Counted from the stretch's first letter, positions 1 to 12,684 are shown. The stretch is 64,000 nt of DNA from Lingula anatina (GCF_001039355.2 NW_019774848.1:310611-374610), one strand, 5' to 3'. Notes: generated by a model from the sequence alone, not told the origin. Program-made: numbers and translations.

Positions 1-2069
1 GTTTATTACATCACCTGTCTTTAAGTTTTAACTAAATGTAATATGAATACTTCACCGAGTGTACTGAGCTTTGTTTTACTATAGTACATGTACTTACTCA
101 ACCAGTAAGGTGATATAACATGGTCACCTGATCCCTGGCTAATATTATGTCATATACTGTCAGTAAGGCCATACTTTTTTATTTTTATGGATGACATCCT
201 CTGTGGACCCCGAAATCAGTGCGAGAGGGCGAAAAAAAAATACTGCTAAGTAAAGGAATGCTGTCAGTACATGTACACAGCTGGAAACACAAATTTACCA
301 CAGAAATGCATTTCAAACTAACAATATGTCTTTATCTATGCTCTCAAAATATTAAAGCATTGTGAATACTTCGTAGAAAGATAAAAAAGTCATGAATAGA
401 CATGCTGCATATTACCAAATCTATTAAAGGTCATTTCGGTCGATACCATTTTGTCTACTACGACTCACACAAAGCAGCCAAACTGTCGGATGGCCTGTCT
501 GACCTTCAGCCCACCAAATACCTCAACGCCCTTGTCGACTCTTTTTTGGCTACAAAAAAAAAAAAAAAAAAAAAAAAAACCTGGTACTAGTAGGCCTAGA
601 TCTATGTGCTGCTTTGGACAGAGTGTCACTGAAATTTTCTGGGCGATAATTGTTATTGGAGCATATGGTAGACTAGTGTAGTGAAATAGTTAAAATTTAC
701 ATGGTTTTTAGATCCACTTACTAATCAAGGTGACAGCTGAGAGTGCTAGTGTGCACTGCTTTGTTTACTTTTTGCCATATTATTATTATTAACTAGTAGA
801 TAGATGCCTGAAACCTTGCAGGTGTTCACAGTGTATACTAGTAATGTGTACTGTATGTACACTTCTACAGCTGTGTCATGGAAACGTGTTTATGAGTCAG
901 TGATAGAGCAAGGTGAAAATAAAAGTGTTAAAGTTTTGATTTCTGGTAAGTCAAGTTGGAGATGATGTACATGTATCACATGGCTTTCCAAATTTGAAAG
1001 CATGTTGCACTGATTGAAATCTATCCATTAAATAAGGCAGGTTATGTTGAGAAAGTTGCCAATATAAAAGACTTAAAAATATGATAAAGGTATGGCTGGT
1101 CATATTGCACATCAATAGAGTATAATTCTACCAGAGTCATGGGTCAATACGTGTATGTAGGTCACTTTATTGACTGATTGATTGTTACCAGTGTTTGGTC
1201 ATATTGTAAGCAAATGTGTTATGTAATTTTGTACACTAGAAATGTATTACAACAGTTGCATAGATTAATAATGGATTGCATGTGGCAACACAGATGTTCT
1301 TGTAGCTTACTTATTATATAATACTAATACTAAGTACAAAACTGTATCTTAATTATCTGTTGAACACTCTATTGTGACATGCGGGTCACTATAATGCTAT
1401 AGACACAGACAATACATTTACATGCTTTTATATTGATTTATCAGTAGGAATATTAATTTTGATTATAATTAGTAAGCTGTGTGTGCCTTATCTGATGACT
1501 CATGGGCCAGAATGAGATGTGGGTAGTGTGCAGTTAGAGGCTAATACAGGGTTATGTGACTGGACTGTCTAGCTGTAATCAGATGAGGAAAATGGGGGGA
1601 GGGGGGGCTAATACAAGTATGACATACTGGTATGCAGGCAGGTGTCAGGATGTCACCATTTGTTTAACATAAAGTCATGTTCCATATTTGAAATAAAGTT
1701 GATGACAGCAAGGAGTTATAACTCCTTGATGACAGTATGCTCTGGCACTGGAGTCAGCAGGTTGAAGAGAACCTGTGGTGTTGCTATAAGGGCAATATTT
1801 GTCCAGGCATAAATTCTTGGATTGCAGAAACCTATACCAGTGCATGACATAAATTAATGAATTTCTTTGCTTCATAAATATTAAAGCTTTCATGTAATTT
1901 TTTCTGGAATTGTTAAAAATGATTTATCTAAGCATCAGAAAATGCTTTGAAAATTTTCTCACCATAACTTAGAACTGGTAAAGCATATGCTATATATGAA
2001 CTTTTCATCCATTTGGGTGAAACAATTCTGATATTGTTAGAATTTGAAGCATGTTTCATTAATTTCCAG
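1..2069. other. Intronic or intergenic sequence 5' of the nucleoredoxin exons
   Basis: No exon could be supported here. The sequence is AT-rich and contains an uninterrupted poly-A run near 555-578. Because the first nucleoredoxin exon in the window begins at 2070 in mid-domain, this stretch is probably intron, and the upstream coding exons lie to the left of the window. The short open frames around 402-681 are carried by the poly-A run and show no protein-like composition. Confidence 0.5.
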
Positions 2070-4637
2070 GGCAAACTTTCCAAGGAGTTCAAAGTCAGCG
2101 GGATCCCTACACTGATCCTGTTGAATGGTGCCACAGGGAAGGTGATCACCAGTGACGGGCGGTCAGTGGTAACAGATGACCCAGAGGGACAAGAGTTTCC
2201 ATGGAACCCAAAACCTTTCAAAGAGATTATGAAAGGGGAATTGCTGGCAGAGAATGGAGGGAAGGTGGATGCTGAGACTGCCTTGGCTGGGAAGGTGAAG
2301 GCTATCTACTTCTCAGCACATTGGGTAAGTATTAGTTATCTTCTATAGCTTTAGATGAAATGGATTTAAGGAAAACCTGTTGGTTTTTAGTATTGGCCAA
2401 TTTTCTTAATTTTTTTTTTGCAAGAATCTTTTAAGCAAAATTTCAACAAAGGTTAAATGGACAATTTAATACTGCTTTGTATTTTTTGCCTGTGCCCTTT
2501 TTAATTTCATGTCTTGGAAATAGTAGCTTGGAAGCTAAGTCCCTTGATTTTCCTTTTAGTGGTCCATGTTCTTGTCTTGCAGTGTCCGCCATGCAGGGGG
2601 TTCACCCCAAAACTCATTGAGACCTACAAAAAGTTAAAAGCAGCTAACAAGAATTTTGAGATAGTGTTTGCCAGCTCTGACAGAGAAGAAGACAAGTTCA
2701 AGGAGTACTTTGCTACCATGCCCTGGCTAGCTATACCATTCAAAGATGTCAGAGCTACAAAACTAAACAAGACCTTTGGCATAGAAGGTAGTTTATTGCT
2801 CATCTTTGTCTTATATTTTACGGACAGGGTGAATGTCAGCCATAAGCATGTTTAAAATATTTACTGCAAAATATTAAGGTCCTTTCCACAGTATTTTGGT
2901 CAAGGAATAAAACAATTGACAATGTTCCCAGCAAAATAACATTAACCCTATCAGCTAGTAGCCATGTATTTCTGTTACAGGAATCCCGTCTCTGATAATA
3001 TTAGATGAAGACAACAAGGTGATCAACAAAAATGGAAGATCTGCCATTGCCAGTGACCCAGAGGGCAAGGTATGAAATATAGGATTACTTTCTCTTATCT
3101 ACCTTATTGTATCTGACCAGCACTAATTACCCTGAGGGCAAAGGGTGATGGTATGGGATTACTTAAACCTATTTCCTTGATTATCTTAACAACGTGAAAA
3201 AAAGGTGTTCTCAACAACGAATGGATCGTGTTTAAGTACTTAGCAATTTAACAGTTGGTTTAACAAAAATTTTCTGGATACCTTGGTACAGAAGTTGCCC
3301 AATGGGATTGAAGTGATACCTAGTTCAAATATTTTCAAATCCACTGATTTAGCATATTTTTTCTTCACATTATCATAGCTCTCATTTAAAACAGTCACAG
3401 TTTATGGTTATTTTCCATTTATTAAATTATTCTATGCAGCACACTGTTTTATGCTTTCTGCTTTTGAAGTTTGCTTTACAGAAAGTTATTAAGCAGATGA
3501 AAATACAAAATATACACAATACTAGGTACATATGATCTGACTTTTGCAGGATTTCCCTTGGAAGCCCAAGCCTATTGAAGAGATGACTGAGAGCTCTGTA
3601 GGTCCTCTCAATGACTCCCCTTGTATGATCCTCTTGACAGGTGAGACAACTGGTTAGCTTAGGGTTCCAAGTACACCTATTAGGGGGGTCTAGCATAATA
3701 TAAGAATTAGTTAATGCAACGATATATATTCTGTAGACCAAACATATCTATATTAAAGTTGCCCTTTACAGCAGAATTGAGGTAGAGCTGTCAGAGACTT
3801 TGTATAAAGCTGCATTATTTTACTAGCCTTTCTAAAATCTCGGCTGACATTGGCTGTGTCTGTACATTTGTTGGCTTAAGCTGTTTTGTTTGTCTATATG
3901 GGATTATCATACTGGACTTGGTATCTTTAATTTATGTTTACCATCTCAACTTGTATAAGCCTTGTTGTTCCCTAATGTTTATTTTGTGCATGAGTACCTG
4001 TGTACTAAGTATAAAGTCCCTGTATTCATTTAAACTATCTTCAGAGGGCAAAGGCGCAGCTCTTGCACAGGAAGTGATGTCAGAGTCAGCCAAAGAATAC
4101 TATGATAAGGGGGAAGACCAGGATGTCTTTTTCCTGTGGATGGATACTGTGAGTTTTTGAAAAAAAATTTGATTCTACTTAACAGCTATTGAAATGTATG
4201 ATGTTCAGAAGGATTAAAACAGCTAGAGACGGTTGTTAGTTTCTATTAAAATGAGAGCTGTCTTTTAAGTGAAATAATATTTCAGTTCCTTTTTATTTAT
4301 TTATTATTATTATTATTATTTTTTTTTTTGGGGGGGGGGTCTTTTTAATAACAGAATATGTATGAAAATGGCTTGTACCAGTACACGTATTTGATAAATA
4401 ATTTTAAAAAATCTCTTTTAAATATGTTTCTTATTCTAGGCCAAACAGGATGAATTATATGACTCCCTGATTAATTTCTGTAAGCTAGAGGAGCGCCTGC
4501 CCCTCCTGGCACTGACAGATTTTCCAGAACAGAGGGTCTTTGCCTCTCCAGAGAAGACAATCACCAAGGCGGTGGTCCAGGAGGTGATCAGCCAGTACAA
4601 GGCTGGCAATCTGGAGTGGAAGAAACTGCAGGGATAG
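2070..4637 (+). CDS. NXN: Nucleoredoxin, C-terminal two thirds (5' end missing)
   Basis: Thioredoxin-superfamily oxidoreductase; in vertebrates it is redox-sensitive and restrains Wnt signalling through Dishevelled. Six exons are supported by AG/GT borders and matching phases: 2070-2324, 2583-2787, 2981-3069, 3550-3640, 4045-4148 and 4440-4637 (stop TAG at 4635), together 313 residues. The first exon ends one tryptophan before intron 1 and the second opens with CPPCRG, so splicing creates the WCPPC active site of the TryX/thioredoxin fold. Other family landmarks are MPWLAIPF in exon 2 and the paired blocks ending DPEGQEFPWNPKP and DPEGKDFPWKPKP, which show the duplicated thioredoxin-like domain. 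Vertebrate nucleoredoxin is about 435 residues, so roughly the first 120 are absent. Splicing, motifs and length make the family secure. The match is to nucleoredoxin rather than tryparedoxin because a C-terminal third domain follows the WCPPC domain. Confidence 0.93.
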
Positions 4638-5550
4638 ACTGGACACTGGTCAGCTGGAAACACTGGTCAGCTGGAAAGACTGACCCATTCACATTCATGT
4701 TTATGTGAGAAATGGTCTACTCGTCTAGCAGGTTGTTACAGAGTACTCTTATTCTTTTATTCTAATTTATAACCCTGTAGCAACTAATGACAGGTTTTAA
4801 TCTATTTATCATCCATTTTTGTTTTAACTGTGGTAAACAGAGAGAGAAATGCAAGAGAAACACTACAGAGAAACTATGAGGTGGGAAGTTTTTAGCTCTG
4901 TTAGGGTCCAAATGTTCATTATTGTCGAGATTCTGGTAGATCTGATGTTAAGATGGGGATGAGAGAATTACCACCTTTATCCTGAATTGCCGTCACACCT
5001 TAAATGTTATCTGTGGAAATTGTATTGACCTGTGTCATTTCTGTGTGACGTAGTAGAAAAAAGACATTTGAAAAAAAATTATTTGTTCAGATTGATGCCA
5101 CCTTTCTCCCATTCCTCCCATGTTAATTAGATGTGATGATCTGTGCTCTTGTTTTATTCAGAGTAGAATACACCCAAGAGATTGACCTTGGTTATAGTAT
5201 TGTGTGTGATCTAGTTTGTACCATTTATTTTAGTCCACATTGACTTGCAGTGAATTAATAAAGTGATGTTCTGCCCTCAGCAGTGTAAACCTCCTCCCGT
5301 TATCTTTAACCTGACCACGTGGAAATTATAGAAATATCAGGACCAAAGTTTTGTTGACACTATTTTGAAATCAACTAGTGTTTCTTTTTGTATTGCAGTT
5401 TTTTCTGCGAAAAATGACTATGTTTATCTGTGATTTCAGAACGATTTGATGTTTACTTTATGAGGTTATCTAACATGTTATTCTGCTCCTCTACATTTTT
5501 ACTTTGTAGAATGCAATCTTGTAATAAAGCTGCTGAATTTAACCAGGTTT
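4638..5550 (+). other. NXN: Nucleoredoxin 3' UTR with two poly(A) signals
   Basis: Non-coding sequence after the stop. AATAAA hexamers occur at 5257-5262 and 5523-5528 on the plus strand, offering alternative 3' ends. A minus-strand AATAAA (TTTATT at 5644-5649) lies just beyond, in the position expected for the convergent gene that ends at 5975, so the two transcripts would nearly meet or overlap. Confidence 0.6.
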
Positions 5551-5974
5551 CAGTTTGTTGGTATACATCTAAATGAAGGTTTTATGTATGCACGGCAATT
5601 GGAACAGATCCTAGGAAAAGACGCAAATGCTTCTTTGTCAATTTTTATTGTGGAGAACTTTGCTTTGTGACTGGAAAATGTATGGAAATATACCTATGCA
5701 ATTTTCAAAAGGAGCATTTTTGTAAACGGTATGAATTATCAGTTCCCAAAACTCTTAGAGCAGTTTAAAATACCTCGGTGGTCGTACACATCCAAAACAA
5801 AAATCTGCAATCCAACACTGCTGACCGCCTGCTCTACAAGGTTTTTCGTCCGTCCGATAGTGGAATCCACCTGAGATGTAGAGTTACTCTCAATAAAATG
5901 AGAAGCCAAGAGTGGGGAACAAAATAGGATATGAATAATTATAACCGCGTCCCATCACTAGGTTGTGGAGGGCA

Positions 5975-7975
5975 TTAAGTTTGTGTTTCTGGCGACTGCG
6001 TCACCCCCTCCTTGTACGCCTGGCTGTTCTGCATCACCGTGTGCATCTTCTGCATAGTCCAAGTGTCGTAGCCCGCCTGGCGCGCGCCCCTCTCCTCCTC
6101 TCTGCTTACCCGGCGTCTATTCTGGGGACCATACTGGAGACCAGAGTTCCTGCGGGCCAGCAGGTGTCTGTTGGAGGAAATGTACTTCTGGCGCGCGCGG
6201 AAGAACGCGCCCTTGTCCAGTCCTCCCTCACGAGTGTACTGTGTATGGGCATTCCCCTGTTCGGTCAGTTTAGCCAGTTTTACCTGGAAGACCAAGGTAT
6301 TCATTATATAAAAAAACGGCTACTGGCGAAATTTGATGAATTTGAAGGATAATTTCAGTTGTCCTATTAATGGAGATGGGGTAACCATAGTCGAAACCAC
6401 TAAATCACCGTTGAATTAAGAAAAACTTTTTAATCAATTTGTCAATATAGGTTCGAATTCTTGCTTCACATCAAAGGCAATGCGGCGAGAGGCATTTATA
6501 AATCAAAACTGTCTCTTAGATTCATGGGGAATTGAAATAAAATTACCTGATAAGTCTAGTATTTATGTATAGCCACATTTTTTTATATAAATCACACAGA
6601 GAACATAAATCAGCTCTAAAAAATCTTAAATTCAAAACTCTAAATCTATCAGCCACGGAAAAATCTAAAATTCCATGTAATATTGGAACCTACTCACCTT
6701 TGCCAGCATCTGCACTAAATCCGACATTTTCAGTTTCTTTTCATTTTCCTTCCTCTTCTTTAGCATAACGTTCATGGTTATTTCTTTCCATAGATTTTGT
6801 TTACTTCCCTTTTTAAAGACTTTGTTAAGGGTATCTTGAGTACCTATCTTTTTGTCATTTTCACGTGAATCTTCATTTCTATCCGAAGTCTCATTAGTTT
6901 GTTTGAAATCATTGACTTCCGACGTATGAGAGGAATCCGTTTTCACATTTGACGCATCTTCCTCTGTTTGATTATCACTATCCTTTGCACCTCCCCATAA
7001 CACTTTCATTGATTCTGTATGGAAAGCTCGTGCCTCGTGATTACTTGTCCTGTCAGTGATGTCGTCTGCTCTGTTTGCTGTACACGGCTTATCCCCGCGT
7101 CTAATGTCTACTTGGTCGGGTAGAATTTCAGATATTTCATGAGAACTTTCTTCCACCACAACTGGTGTATCGGCGTCTTTTCGATCTTCCCCCACTAGAG
7201 ATAGTTTCGATTGTCGTTTAAAACTCAACTTTTTGTATTTTTGCAATGCCCGCAGTCGTATTTTCAGGGCTTTTGGGACGCGGACTTTGGGTTTTACCTC
7301 CTTTTCTGAGGGTTCCACGGTTTCTTTCACCGCACTGATGAACAGTGGGTTTATACCTTTGATCTTAGGTAGACCTCCCCAAGCGACGCGACATGTTTCC
7401 TTACATTCTTCATTTGTCGGGATAAAAGTCAGGTTTCTCTGTAAAATCAAGCCATCCACGTATTGGGCGGTGGTAGAGGGACGCGTCTGTGACGATCCGG
7501 AAACTTCTGTAGTTCCGTGAAACGTTTTAGATCTTTGATGAAGAAAATCTGGCTGCCACGGACTTTGAATATCGCGTTTTCTTCGGCGGATTTCTGGTGG
7601 CTTACCTGTAATTTCCATAAAAATTCTGGACAGTTCTTCTTTTGACAAACCTTGAGCGTCTGGAAGACTTATAAGGGTCTCCCAGTCTAGATCAGAAATT
7701 AAATCATCTTCTCTAAATCTTCCCGTATGTGCCCCAATAAACGTGGTCATTCTTTTCTGTGCTGTTACTTGCAAATCAAGTTCATGTTTCAAAACCCTCT
7801 CTTTAGCTTCAAGGTGGCGCTTGGCTCGAGACCTCTGTGCTTCAATTTTCTCCAATTTTTCATCTAATTTTCTCTGTTCTTTATACATCATTTCCTTTGT
7901 TCCAAGTGTGAGTTCGCTTAAGTGAACTCGGCGTTGTTGGCGCCTCGTAGCACTGGCGAACATGGCTGAGAACAT
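5975..7975 (-). CDS. Charged coiled-coil protein of unknown family, two exons, 528 aa
   Basis: Not recognised. Exon 1 runs 7975-6698 (426 codons) and ends at a strong donor (AAAG|GTGAGTAGG). Exon 2 runs 6283-5975 after the acceptor TCTTCCAG. The join is in phase 0 and gives LAK|VKLAKLTEQ. Residues about 25-80 are rich in Lys, Glu, Arg and Leu with heptad spacing (KEQRKLDEKLEKIEAQRSR), a likely coiled coil. The middle is acidic/Ser-rich and probably disordered. A second helix-prone segment precedes the splice junction. Exon 2 is strongly basic (RQKYISSNRHLLARRNS). There is no signal peptide or membrane segment. An ATG at 7960 (MFASATRR) could be used instead of the one at 7975. The two-exon structure and clean reading frame argue for a real gene. 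A cytoskeletal or ciliary role would be a guess. Confidence 0.78.
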
Positions 7976-8700
7976 GGCCCCTTGAGGGAAACGCAGCTCA
8001 AAATGACACTGAGTACCGCGGATAGTTTGTTAATAGCGGCGTGAAGTGGTCATCCTCGCCGTGAGAGCAAACGCTGGGCGTTACACGGGGATATCATATT
8101 GCGCTCTGTGTACATTTCGCAAACGAGCATCACTGCATTCAAATTAAGACCAAGTTTTTCGCTCTTCTACTTTTAGGATGCAAAGTTGCCAGTCTTATCC
8201 AGTTATAAGACATTTAAAGAAAGAATATCAGTTCAAAAACGCGAAAAATTAGACCATTGTTTTGAATCTGTGTCCTGTGGCTCTTAACTCGATTTCCATT
8301 TAAGGCCCAGTAACCGTGGCTCGTTGATATGGGCGAAACGACGCGCAACCTTACACACCTTAATCCGCAAGCTTAAGTCAATTATCCACTTACTATAAGC
8401 GACTTTCTCCCGCAAAAAGTAAATATCTTTCTAAACAATATCTGGTTTGTATCTAAACCATGGTAACTTGAGTCCACCTCACCTGGGGATTGTTTTATTG
8501 AGGCCACACGGAATAAGGCATTTTGACAGAAAGAGGATTTTACAGAATATAAATACTCAAGAAAAAGACTGCCAAAGGGCGTGAAAAGAAATGACATAAT
8601 GAAATCCCCAAAGAAAAAAGTCGGTAATCAGACGAAAGCATTTCAAAGCGACACACACACACGATTATGATTGTAAAAAATGAGGAATTACGATAGCAAT
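7976..8700. other. Intergenic, upstream of the 5975-7975 gene
   Basis: Should contain the promoter of the minus-strand gene that starts at 7975. No TATA box or exon was identified. A short AC-rich run lies near 8652. Nothing else is supported. Confidence 0.4.
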
Positions 8701-8702
8701 AA

Positions 8703-9150
8703 GCCGGTGTTTCAAGGGCACTTGCTAAGGTGTCGTGTGGGGTGGCCCCCCTTCGAATAGAAACGAGTGCATATGAAAAATTAGCTATTATGGAAAGATC
8801 CTGTCCATCATGTGAATCTGAGGTCCACTTTTTAGTTAACTGTCCTTTTTTTTATAAATTAACGTGCCGAAATTTTTTATATTGCTACATGTTTTAGCAG
8901 CAATTTTGATCTTAAAATATACCAAAACAAGTCTTTATTCTTTGTTTAGTGATGAAAAATGATTAATTAAGTTGCCAAGACCAGCTGCCGAATTTTAGAA
9001 TTAAGAAGAGATTTTATATATAAGTAATGCTTTAACGTTAATTGATATTCAGTCTCTCATAGTTCTACATAGAAGTGCCATGTTTCACTGTTTCTATGTT
9101 ATATTTCTCTTTCTATGGGTAAGACTAAATAAAATATCTTGAATTTGAAC
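8703..9150 (+). mobile_element. Decayed non-LTR retrotransposon (LINE) 3' end
   Basis: The frame 8703-8897 reads CGVAPLRIETSAYEKLA followed by CPSCESEVHFLVNCPFF and then a stop. The block 'CGVAPLRIET...CPxC...EVHFLxxCP' is the typical C-terminus of reverse-transcriptase ORFs of CR1/Jockey-like LINEs in marine invertebrates. After the stop come about 230 AT-rich bases, an AATAAA at 9128-9133 and the short repetitive tail TTGAATTTGAA. No upstream RT domain is present, so this is a 5'-truncated copy. The clade cannot be assigned from so short a piece. Confidence 0.7.
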
Positions 9151-10970
9151 TCGTAAAATGCATATGTACATTGGGTTTTACAATAAAAATGCAACTTGAA
9201 CTAAATGGCATTAAGTTTTCTCATTAACTCTTTAAATTCATGAGAGAAAAATTTCATGAATTGTTCTTCCAGTGATCGTCATAAATCTTCGTTGATTCCA
9301 TTTACATAACCTCAGCCTTTATCTGAAGGAAAATTTTAACCATTTTAGGGAAGAAAATGTCACCCCTGCCCAACAAATTGTGAGGAATGCGGAATATAAA
9401 TAAATAGGGCAGACGAATGGTCGGTAAGTTCTAGATCACTGTACAGAACACCTTGACAATTCTTTTAATTATAACATTGCTTTTTGCACCATCATCTCGA
9501 TCCAATCGTCTACTTAATCCCAGTCATACTTACATACTTACTTACATCCCTTACATAATTTGCCACTGACTATTTGTATATAAGTCCTAATCAACAAAGT
9601 GACGAATTTCAGATCCGTGAAAATATTCAATTATTTAAAGTGCAATTACAGGTGTGTTTTAATTTCGAAAATGTCGTTGATGAGTGAAACTAAAGAAATA
9701 CGTATCAAAAACCGTTTCAGTAAGAAATGTTCTCCTCCAAGATCTGTCTGGTCTATCAGGACTTATATACAAATAGTCAGTGGCAAATTATGTAAAATGT
9801 GACTCGCCAATACCTCTAAATTAATTTTATTTTAACGCCAAATAAATCGCGTGCCCTAGCGTTGTGACGTCCCCTGTACGTTGCGCCGTAAGGGCCTTTG
9901 TTGATATACGCAGGGTATTTAACAACGTGAATAATGATCAAAACCTGTCATACTGCGACACAAAATAAGTATATAGCAGTTTATATTATAAGATGAAATA
10001 AATGTGTCTGTTTTAAGCAATGCTTCGGTGAATGAGGATGACTTTCTTGGATGAAAGCTATTTTTATTTTAAATGGCAACTATCCCTTTTCACTTTGAAG
10101 CAACATCCCCTTTTTTTAGTCATACTCTATATACGGAGAAAGTGAAGACCTGTTTGAAGAACTGCAGTTACGTGTGTTCCTCATTTGTCAGACATTTGTC
10201 ATCTAAGAATCTGAACATCGTAAACAAACATCAAACAAAGCTGAACAAAGCACTGTGTTTGGAGAGACTAGTGTTATGAGTCAGTGTTACGCCAGTAGTG
10301 GCCTTCCCTACGCATACATACATGACTTGCTAACACACCTACTACTAGTACAAGACACTGTCCGTACAACGTACGTGGTAGCGAACCATTGCCCGTATAT
10401 ACGTATAACCTGTATATAAAACTATTATTGCCTGAAATGTGCAAGTCTGACAATGTCTCTTCATCATTAATGTATAGCCCTCATTAGAACTTAATATTAA
10501 TAATCCATTATGTCCAGTTAATTTTTGTCATTTGATTCTTTCTTACCCATGGTTATGATCAAGTGACAAGAAAGTATCTAGGAAGACTATATGGAATGTA
10601 ATTGTGATCCAGTATAAAAAAATTGTACACGAAAAAATATTTTTTAAAATTTGTTTTATATCAAATCTCTAAATTAAAGCACAGCTATGGACCAGCTATC
10701 TGTTTTCATGTGTTTCTTTTAGTTAAGTGTTTAATTTGCTTTAAAATTCTGTTGTCTGTCAGATCCTTCGGTACTTTTTGCACACAGTGCAAAATGTTTG
10801 AAAAAATCAAAAATAACACTGTTAAAATGTCAGGCACATCTACAGTAAAAACGGACATAAAATGTTTTCATTCACGCACTCAGTCTTTCGTTTCGCGTTC
10901 ACATCTTAATCTACCTCCCCATGTCTCCACAAATTGGTAGGTAAAACCTTGCTCCCAAAACAAACTCAAA
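9151..10970. other. Intergenic, no gene seen
   Basis: AT-rich sequence with scattered short open frames (for example 10623-10940) that lack splice context or protein-like composition. The hexanucleotide-scale repeat 'acttacatac' near 9525-9550 is minor. No RNA gene was recognised. Confidence 0.35.
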
Positions 10971-10977
10971 CTGAGGG

Positions 10978-11195
10978 TCCGTTCACAATGATTTTATCGA
11001 CCTAACTACCGTGCGCTGACTTCACAAGGAGGCTCGCTGAATGCAATCAGATTTACAGACCGACACGCCTCCTCTTGTTTCCAACGTTTTTGTATAATTA
11101 CCAGCTTTTCTGTATTCTACTCAAGGAGGCATTCAGGGAGAGTCCCCGCGGAGTTAGTGCGCAGTGGCTAGATAGATAAATTCATTGTGAACTGG
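10978..11195. mobile_element. MITE-like palindromic element, family 1 copy 1
   Basis: The ends form an inverted repeat: GTTCACAATGATTTTATC at 10981-10998 against the complement of 11175-11192 (17 of 18 identical). The interior, about 11035-11135, is homologous to the reverse complement of about 32090-32200, identifying a second copy in the window. There is no coding capacity, so it is most likely a non-autonomous DNA transposon. A convincing target-site duplication could not be read. Confidence 0.6.
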
Positions 11196-11873
11196 CTTTA
11201 ACACGGAACCACGACAACAGAATGAGATTGCACAGCTCCCAGAGCGATTAGGTTGAATTTAATATGGCATCACATTCAAATCCTAAAAGCTATCCTCCGC
11301 CAAGACACTTCGTTTAATGCATAATTACAGCAGCGTTCATTAGACGTTATTAAACAGTTCATCATTCGTATGGTACAGGTCTAATGGCGTCGTTAAGCGG
11401 TAACCTCACAAGCTTTGCCATGGCAACAGCTGCCAACCACCAGCCTGATGTTGAAATATTTAAAATGTACCATAATATAAAATTATAAGGTATAGCTGTC
11501 ATTCCTTTATTATTAACAAGGTATATACGTGGTACTCGTGCAATATATAGAGTAGGTAGAACGACAAGAGAGGAGACGGGTCGGTACGGTTTTTCCACAT
11601 ATCCTATCTTTTAGAAGTTCATTATGAAAATCATTGTCAACCAGATAAACATGCGGTACATTAAAAAATTCATAGATTAATGTCATCTAATACAAAGGTG
11701 CAAAAGGAATATTTTATTCAGGTTATGTACGAGACCTAGATTGTTTTAGCAATTACAGGTATGTGACACATGCAGCCATTCATATTCTGAAAGCTTTGTT
11801 CAAACTGGTGGTAGAACATTACACAGCGTATTTTGCTAACTTTCAGGGTTGTTGAAGCAAGAATACCGACAAG
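11196..11873. other. Upstream region of the small Thr-rich gene
   Basis: No exon supported. It would contain the promoter and 5' UTR of the plus-strand gene beginning at 11874. The minus-strand open frame at 11362-11598 has no supporting context. Confidence 0.35.
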
Positions 11874-12684
11874 ATGCGGATCTGGGAGGCTGTGGTCAGA
11901 ACTTTCATTTTGATTCTGTTATTTACTACCGTTATGATCATGTTGGCGAACAGACATGACCGGACGAGAAGTTTAGAACGTAAGTTACTGAGATGTGTAT
12001 GTAGGCCTACACGCGAGAGTTCGACAATTGTAGAGTTGTTTGCAATTTTTTTTGCTTCTTATTTTAATTTTGCTTTCGTTCCATTTTCTACAAATATGCT
12101 GTTTTTTAGAATTAATCTACAATTTTGTTATTTTAAGAGTTAAAGATCTTAGCTGTGTCACTATATAGCGAGGAAGATAAAAAGAATATGAAACTATATC
12201 TTAGAACTCCATATAATTAATAATAACTTAAATAATAAGCAATACTGCCAGAATATTCGCTGTAAACGTTATCAACTGTATCCTACTCTTTATTTGATTT
12301 TAATTCTACCTTTTTTGTTAATTTAGTTGCCAAGTTAGCATTGACAACAACCAAGCCAACTACTACAACCACTACAACCACTACGACAACCACGACCCTG
12401 CCCCCGACCACTACTACCACTACAACCACAACCACTACAACCACGCCGACTACAACCACCACCCAGATGCCTTCCATGTTACGAAGACTTGTTCTCTGGA
12501 TATTCAAGTGGGGCCCGCCAAGTTGAACACCATCCAAACCCAGTGCGGCGAAGCTGAGATTAGACTGACAGAAAAAGGTGTTAGCTCTCATAAGGATTTG
12601 AAAAGATGTACATTTTGGTCTTTACATTTCATTTCTGTATTGTTTTCGTGGTGTGTTTATTATTTTGTAAAAAAAGGCAAATAA
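11874..12684 (+). CDS. Small type II membrane protein with Thr-rich repeat; frame after the repeat ambiguous
   Basis: Exon 1 (11874-11979) encodes a hydrophobic signal anchor, MRIWEAVVRTFILILLF..., with a donor GAAC|GTAAGT in phase 1. Exon 2 starts at 12327 after TTTAG. Simple splicing enters a Thr frame: LAKLALTTTKP, then two long Thr runs broken by LPP and P, ending at a stop at 12524-12526 (101 aa in all). A Thr run after a membrane anchor suggests an O-glycosylated stalk. However, a second frame across the same exon stays open from 12328 to the stop at 12682-12684. It reads Tyr/Asn/His/Asp repeats and then a protein-like, Cys-containing segment (TCSLDIQVGPAKLNTIQTQC). The second stop overlaps AATAAA (12680-12685). 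Either the C-terminus is frameshifted relative to the repeat, or an alternative upstream exon supplies the other phase. The feature span covers both possibilities. Confidence 0.55.

Noticed and set aside
402-681. Two overlapping plus-strand frames with poly-Lys
   Set aside because: Driven by a 24-bp poly-A run. No gene-like composition.
5963-6352. Plus-strand open frame of 129 codons
   Set aside because: Lies antisense to exon 2 of the 5975-7975 gene, which has a splice junction and phase support. The plus frame is its shadow.
6440-6520. Possible tRNA suggested by GGTTCGAATTC
   Set aside because: No acceptor, D or anticodon stems can be paired around it.
12283-12591. Minus-strand poly-Val frame
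   Set aside because: Reverse complement of the Thr-codon repeat. No start or splice context, and a Val run of this length is an artefact of the repeat.
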